DNA from: CAYWTS01 sp964461265
Lineage (GTDB): Bacteria; Bacteroidota; Ignavibacteria; Tepidaquicellales; OLB5
Direction of reading: 5' to 3'
Length of the DNA: 64,000 nucleotides
NCBI GenBank assembly: GCA_964461265.1
Contig: CAYWTS010000003.1
Coordinates: 82,627-146,626 of the forward strand
A program made the translations under genes and the position numbers. Of this stretch, positions 60,056 to 64,000 are shown in pieces (position 1 is the first letter of the stretch; every line of letters starts with the position of its first letter). Below the pieces are notes generated by a model that saw nothing but the letters and a program-made list of their open reading frames with translations, ran no database searches and was not told the DNA's origin.

Positions 60056-60086
60056 TTGAATATCGACTGACAGAAGGATAAATTTG
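60056..60086 (+). promoter_or_regulatory. Promoter (TTG-N20-TAAATTTG)
   Basis: TTG at 60056-60058, exactly 20 nt, TAAATTTG at 60079-60086, 28 nt before the ATG at 60115. Confidence 0.75.
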
Positions 60087-60114
60087 TATAGTTACACTAT
60101 TAATTTTCTCAATA

Positions 60115-60642
60115 ATGCAAAAAATTGTTTTAATATTATTCACATTTTTGTTTCTTCCCGCTTCATTTACAGTTGCTAATGATGGGAATGAAGTATCGGG
60201 TACTCTTGACCTGAAAAAATTTGCGGACGAAGTGCTTGATATTTACAATTCGGATGAAGTTGACGTAAAAAAAGAAAGAATGGTTTATAAAAAACTGAAC
60301 TCGCTTACCGAAGGGGCTTCTTATACAATGAAAGTAACCTGTTCCGATTCGATTGTATATAACAAAAAAGAAGATATAACCACCGTAAAGTCAAAAGAAA
60401 TTTATGTATCTGATTCCAAAACAGGTTATTTCGGAATATTCGTTATCGCTTCACAAAGCGGGGATGTTTTGCTAATGAACTCCACTCCCGATAAAGAAAT
60501 CAGCATAACGGGCAAGATCATCGATATTTTTGTTATTTCGTATATAAAAAATAAGGTGAACAATAAGTGTTATACACCGCTTAAAGAATTCGATGACAGC
60601 GGGACAATCATCCAGCAGGTAGTTTTTATAGTACAAATGTAA
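60115..60642 (+). CDS. Secreted protein of unknown function
   Basis: 175 residues. A signal peptide ends near 'PASFTVANDG'. The mature part begins with a helix, 'LDLKKFADEVLDIYNSDEV', and is then beta-rich, with 'SYTMKVTCSDSIVYNKKED' and a second Cys in 'NNKCYTPL' that could form a disulfide. No lipobox, no sorting tail, no recognised family. It has its own promoter and stands between divergent rlmN and convergent DUF2461. Probably periplasmic. Confidence 0.7.
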   Translation: MQKIVLILFTFLFLPASFTVANDGNEVSGTLDLKKFADEVLDIYNSDEVDVKKERMVYKKLNSLTEGASYTMKVTCSDSIVYNKKEDITTVKSKEIYVSDSKTGYFGIFVIASQSGDVLLMNSTPDKEISITGKIIDIFVISYIKNKVNNKCYTPLKEFDDSGTIIQQVVFIVQM

Positions 60643-60644
60643 AA

Positions 60645-61298
60645 TTATTCTGCAGCTCTCAGGAAATCAAGAAAAGGCTTCATTGCTCTAAATACTTTTT
60701 CCGAATAGTCAAGTATATTTTTTGAAAGAGCTTTTTCATCGGGGATACTCCGATAAGCAATGAAGCTTTTTAATTTCAGGTGCTCAATTGCAGGATGATC
60801 TTTAGGAAAACCTTTCGGAGCAGTTTTAAGCTTATCTCCCCACACCCCGCCGAAATATTTCTTATAATCTTTATTGCTGATAATCCTGCTATACTCTTTA
60901 TAATTTGCTGCAATGCGGTTTCTTATTTTCAGCAAATCTTCGGGTGAGGGCATATAGCGTCCTCCCGCAAGCATACACTCACCCGGCTCAATATGGAAAT
61001 AATAACCGGCAGTGTTCATTTTCCTTCCGCCGCGGTTTATTGAGGCACCAAAATTGGTTTTATATGGAGATTTATCCTTTGAAAAACGAACATCTTTATA
61101 TATCCTGAACATACAATCCTTCGGCAATAAACCTGAGACAGTACCGTCAAACTCCGAAATCCTCTCAATCAATCGAGCTATAAAAATTTCGAAATCGTAT
61201 TTGGCATCTAAATAAAGCAGTTTGTTGCTGTTGAACCACTCACGGTTGTTGTTGCGTTTCAACTTTTTAAGGAAATCGAGTGTGGATTTTTGGAACAT
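60645..61298 (-). CDS. DUF2461/TIGR02453-family protein
   Basis: 217 residues. Family blocks are 'LDFLKKLKRNNNREWFNSNK' at the N-terminus, 'CMFRIYKDVRFSKDKSPYKT' near residue 62, 'YYFHIEPGECMLAGGRYMP' near 100 and 'LKTAPKGFPKDHPAIEHLKL' near 160. The family is common and conserved but its biochemical function is not established. It starts 6 nt after the enoyl-CoA hydratase stop, so it is probably the last gene of a rarA-echA operon. Confidence 0.88.
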   Translation of the reverse strand: MFQKSTLDFLKKLKRNNNREWFNSNKLLYLDAKYDFEIFIARLIERISEFDGTVSGLLPKDCMFRIYKDVRFSKDKSPYKTNFGASINRGGRKMNTAGYYFHIEPGECMLAGGRYMPSPEDLLKIRNRIAANYKEYSRIISNKDYKKYFGGVWGDKLKTAPKGFPKDHPAIEHLKLKSFIAYRSIPDEKALSKNILDYSEKVFRAMKPFLDFLRAAE

Positions 61299-61304
61299 AT
61301 AATA

Positions 61305-62072
61305 TTATTTCCTTTTACTTAAAAATTTAGCTATCCCCTCTTTGCAGTCTTTTGTCATTCTTGTTATAGCATTCAGGTCACTTGCGTAATCAAGCGCACT
61401 GCTGAGGTTCATACCGGGAACTGTATTAAACATCTCTTTAGTAAGTGCCATCGAGCTTGCGGAATTTTTCTTAAGCTGTTCACATAATTTTATTACGGTT
61501 CCATCAAGCAAAGCTGCCGGTACCGAGTAATTTATCAATCCTATTTTTAACGCTTCAGTGTTGTCTATAATTCTGGATGAAAGCAGTAAATCTTTTGCAT
61601 TAGTTTCAGAAATACGCTTAAGCAAAAAAACCATTACTATAGCCGGGATAAATCCAATTTTAACTTCTGTATATCCGAACTTTGCAGTATCATCGGCAAT
61701 AATAAAATCACATACCGAAGCAATCCCGCATCCGCCTGCAAGTGCATAACCCGAAACCTTCGCAATCACTGGTTTGGGACACGTGTATACGCTTAAAAGC
61801 ATTTTTTTAAAACGTTCGGAATCTGCTTTGTTCTGCAGAATATCGAATTCCGAAATCTTCTGAAGATAATCCAGATATAAACCCGAACAAAAATTACCTC
61901 CTGCCCCGGAAAGAACAATAACTCTAACATCATCATTATTTTTAAAGCCTGTGAATAATTCGGTAATGCCGCTGATCAGGTCTTCGTCAAGTGAATTCAT
62001 TTTTTCGGGACGGTTAAGAACAACATCTGCAACTGAGTTTTCGATTTTGTATAAGATGTTTTTTAAACCCAT
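61305..62072 (-). CDS. Enoyl-CoA hydratase/isomerase family protein
   Basis: 255 residues of the crotonase fold. The oxyanion-hole segments are 'SGAGGNFCSGLYLDYL' near 60 and 'KVSGYALAGGCGIASVCDFI' near 105. The catalytic region is 'FGYTEVKIGFIPAIV' near 135, with Glu at the first catalytic position but Ile/Pro where classic hydratases have a second Glu ('GFIPAIV'). It may therefore be an isomerase or another crotonase-type enzyme rather than a true hydratase. It lies 4 nt after rarA. It could feed the electron-transfer flavoprotein route served by the Fe-S oxidoreductase at 4505. Confidence 0.85.
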   Translation of the reverse strand: MGLKNILYKIENSVADVVLNRPEKMNSLDEDLISGITELFTGFKNNDDVRVIVLSGAGGNFCSGLYLDYLQKISEFDILQNKADSERFKKMLLSVYTCPKPVIAKVSGYALAGGCGIASVCDFIIADDTAKFGYTEVKIGFIPAIVMVFLLKRISETNAKDLLLSSRIIDNTEALKIGLINYSVPAALLDGTVIKLCEQLKKNSASSMALTKEMFNTVPGMNLSSALDYASDLNAITRMTKDCKEGIAKFLSKRK

Positions 62073-62076
62073 ATCT

Positions 62077-63399
62077 TTATTCCCTTTTTTTATTTTTCCA
62101 CAATTCTTTCAGCTGTTTTTTAAATTTTGCTTCTGTTCCGTGCTCGGTAGGATTATAGTAAATCTTATCTTTAATAGCATCAGGCAGAAACTGCTGTTCT
62201 ATAAAATTGCCTTCGTAATCGTGAGCATATTTATAATCATCACCGTAACCGAGTTCCTTCATTAATTTGGTTGGTGCATTCCTTAAATGAAGCGGTACTT
62301 CAAAATTCGGTAAATCTTCGACATCGCCCTCAGCTTTACTGATAGCCATGTATGAAGCATTGCTCTTAGGGCAGCATGCAAGATAAATCGCTGTTTGCGA
62401 AAGTACAATCCTAGCTTCCGGCATCCCGATATAATCGATTGCTGTAAATGTGCTTGTTGCAAGTGTAAGCGCATAAGGGTCTGCATTGCCTATATCTTCG
62501 GAAGCAAGCACTATCATTCTTCGTGCAATAAATTTTGGTTCTTCGCCTCCTTTAAGCATTCGTGCCATCCAGTAAACGGCGGCATCGGGGTCGCTTCCGC
62601 GGATACTTTTTATGAAAGCTGAAATAATGTTATAATGTTCTTCCTGGCCTTTATCGTACTTAATATATTTCTTCTGAAATACTTCCTTTAAAACTGCATT
62701 GCTCAGCTCCCGTATTCCGTCGTGGTTTGGATTTGTAATTTTTACCGCAAGCTCGAGACCGTTAAGCAGCCTGCGTGCATCACCGCATGAAAACTCAATC
62801 AGCAAATCCTTGTTCTCTATTTCTATTTTCATGTTCTTCAGCTCAGCATCATTATTCATTGCATTAGCAGTAATATATAGAAAATCATCACGTGTAAGCT
62901 CTTCGAGTATATATATCCGGCAGCGTGAAAGCAGTGGTGAGATAACCTCGAACGAGGGATTTTCAGTGGTTGCACCAATAAGGGTAAGTATCCCCTTTTC
63001 AACCGAGTAAAGAAGTGAATCCTGCTGTGCCTTGTTGAAGCGATGTATCTCATCTATGAAAAGAATTGTTCTTTTGCCGAGTTTTTTCTGGTTATATTCA
63101 GCTTTCTCAATTGCTTTCCTGACATCTTTCACCCCTGCCGAGACTGCAGAGAGTTGTATGAAATCGGCATTAACGGAATTTGCAATTATCAGTGCAAGCG
63201 TTGTTTTACCCACACCAGGCGGTCCCCAGAAAATCATTGACTCCAGGTTATTATTTTCTATCATAAGCCTCAGGGGTTTGCCTTCGCCAACAAGTTGTTT
63301 TTGTCCAACAAACTCATTCAGTTTTCTGGGACGCATCCTCTCGGCAAGGGGAAGGAAATTCTGCCTTCCTTTTTTTATTTTGTTTTCAAATAGCTCCAA
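62077..63399 (-). CDS. rarA: Replication-associated recombination protein RarA (MgsA)
   Basis: 440 residues, clamp-loader-like AAA+ ATPase. It has 'LAERMRPRKLNEFVGQKQLV' near 18, Walker A 'FWGPPGVGKTTLA' near 60, Walker B 'ILFIDEIHRF' near 113, sensor 1 'LIGATTENPSF', and the C-terminal tetramerisation domain with 'SIRGSDPDAAVYWMARML' and 'ASEDIGNADP'. It acts at stalled replication forks together with single-strand binding protein. It heads a three-gene minus-strand operon. Confidence 0.95.
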   Translation of the reverse strand: MELFENKIKKGRQNFLPLAERMRPRKLNEFVGQKQLVGEGKPLRLMIENNNLESMIFWGPPGVGKTTLALIIANSVNADFIQLSAVSAGVKDVRKAIEKAEYNQKKLGKRTILFIDEIHRFNKAQQDSLLYSVEKGILTLIGATTENPSFEVISPLLSRCRIYILEELTRDDFLYITANAMNNDAELKNMKIEIENKDLLIEFSCGDARRLLNGLELAVKITNPNHDGIRELSNAVLKEVFQKKYIKYDKGQEEHYNIISAFIKSIRGSDPDAAVYWMARMLKGGEEPKFIARRMIVLASEDIGNADPYALTLATSTFTAIDYIGMPEARIVLSQTAIYLACCPKSNASYMAISKAEGDVEDLPNFEVPLHLRNAPTKLMKELGYGDDYKYAHDYEGNFIEQQFLPDAIKDKIYYNPTEHGTEAKFKKQLKELWKNKKRE

Positions 63400-63542
63400 T
63401 GAGTAAAATGTAAAACGTAAAAAGTGAAATGATAATTACCGATTAATTATAAAAACCTAACTGCGTTTACGAAAGAAAAGACAGATATAAAAATTTTAAA
63501 TTTTAAAATGAAACTTTTAATTTTGAATTTTAAACTTGTAAC

Positions 63543-63875
63543 TTATTTTGTGCTGTCAACCTGCAATTTATAAATATCCTCTCCTTCTTTGCTCATGTTA
63601 TATTTTTCTCTTGCAACCTTTTCTATTTTCTTTTCGGAGGATTTCAGCTGTTCAATTTCTTTCTGAAGCATCAGGGTTTTATCCTGCTCATCTTTTAATT
63701 TCTGCCTTAGTTCTTTATTCTCCATTTCCAATTCTACGCGCTGCAGGATACCCTTCTTTCCAAACAAGGCATATCCTAAAACAAGCAAAAAAATCAGCAA
63801 AACAAAGAAAAACGATTTTCTGTGGTAGAAGTAGCGGATAATATTTTTGAAGAAACCTTCGCTTTGCCTTTCCAA
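63543..63875 (-). CDS. FtsB/DivIC-family septum formation initiator-like protein
   Basis: 110 residues from a TTG start. It has a short cytoplasmic N-terminus, one membrane helix ('SFFFVLLIFLLVLGYALFG') and then a coiled coil of about 50 residues rich in Glu/Lys/Leu heptads. It ends 'VAREKYNMSKEGEDIYKL', the conserved tail of FtsB/DivIC proteins. These join FtsL and FtsQ in the division complex at the inner membrane. Upstream sequence to the window end is non-coding. Confidence 0.85.
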   Translation of the reverse strand: MERQSEGFFKNIIRYFYHRKSFFFVLLIFLLVLGYALFGKKGILQRVELEMENKELRQKLKDEQDKTLMLQKEIEQLKSSEKKIEKVAREKYNMSKEGEDIYKLQVDSTK

Positions 63876-63954
63876 TATACCTTTTAGGTTTATTATGCTA
63901 AGTTAAATTTTTATTATGGAAAAATACAGTGATAAATGAAGGATTAAAAGAATG

Positions 63955-64000
63955 CAGATTACAGATTACAGATTACAGATTACAGACTACAGACTACAGA
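63955..64000. repeat. 7-bp tandem repeat running off the window
   Basis: The unit GATTACA, later GACTACA, is repeated at least six times to the last base of the window. Confidence 0.9.

Overview
The window is AT-rich draft sequence from a Gram-negative bacterium of the Fibrobacterota-Chlorobiota-Bacteroidota group. It most resembles Ignavibacteria or a close relative. The evidence is four secreted proteins with type IX secretion (T9SS) sorting tails of the 'QNYPNPFNP' kind, lipid A, heptose and TamB genes (an outer membrane), and promoters of the Bacteroidota form TTG-N20-TAnnTTTG. Two 100-N runs show it is a scaffold. One of them is flanked by an exact 55-base overlap and is probably not a real gap. 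No rRNA, tRNA or CRISPR was seen.

Layout. 1-6.5 kb (minus strand): purL (cut by the window edge), a decayed zeta-toxin-like P-loop fragment, then a methyltransferase, a CysZ/EI24-like membrane protein with an apparent frameshift, metK, and a membrane heterodisulfide-reductase-like Fe-S oxidoreductase. 6.6-11.2 kb (plus): a three-gene cassette of SPOR lipoprotein plus two beta-barrel proteins, present twice in tandem. 11.2-23.2 kb: lon, then surface genes: a truncated BNR remnant, a lipoprotein, a TonB-dependent receptor and three T9SS cargo proteins. 23.3-28.7 kb (plus): TPR protein, trxB, priA. 28.7-32.7 kb: a regulatory island with a receiver-PAS-histidine kinase, an NtrC-type sigma-54 activator, a candidate small RNA and a stand-alone receiver, with three sigma-54-type promoter matches. 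32.7-42 kb (minus): RNase R, TamB and the two heptose-pathway enzymes. 42-46 kb (plus): kelch/T9SS protein, UPF0173 hydrolase, ParA and ParB. 46.5-50.7 kb (minus): argS, orphan nuoG, DedA. 51-57.6 kb (plus): glycosyltransferase, two tandem LpxA homologues, LipM, PanB, YmdB-like phosphodiesterase, second glycosyltransferase. 57.7-64 kb: SIMPL protein, rlmN, a secreted unknown, DUF2461, enoyl-CoA hydratase family, RarA, FtsB/DivIC-like.

Two themes run through the window. First, short palindromic repeats are scattered between genes and also sit in frame inside purL and two T9SS tails. Another lies at the 5' end of rnr between 11-bp direct repeats, which suggests mobility. Second, the 28.7-32.7 kb island looks like a self-contained sigma-54 circuit. 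It includes a roughly 110-nt terminator-ended RNA carrying four anti-Shine-Dalgarno-like ACCTC/G motifs about 10 nt apart. That is the best candidate here for something undescribed. The duplicated SPOR/beta-barrel cassette is second.
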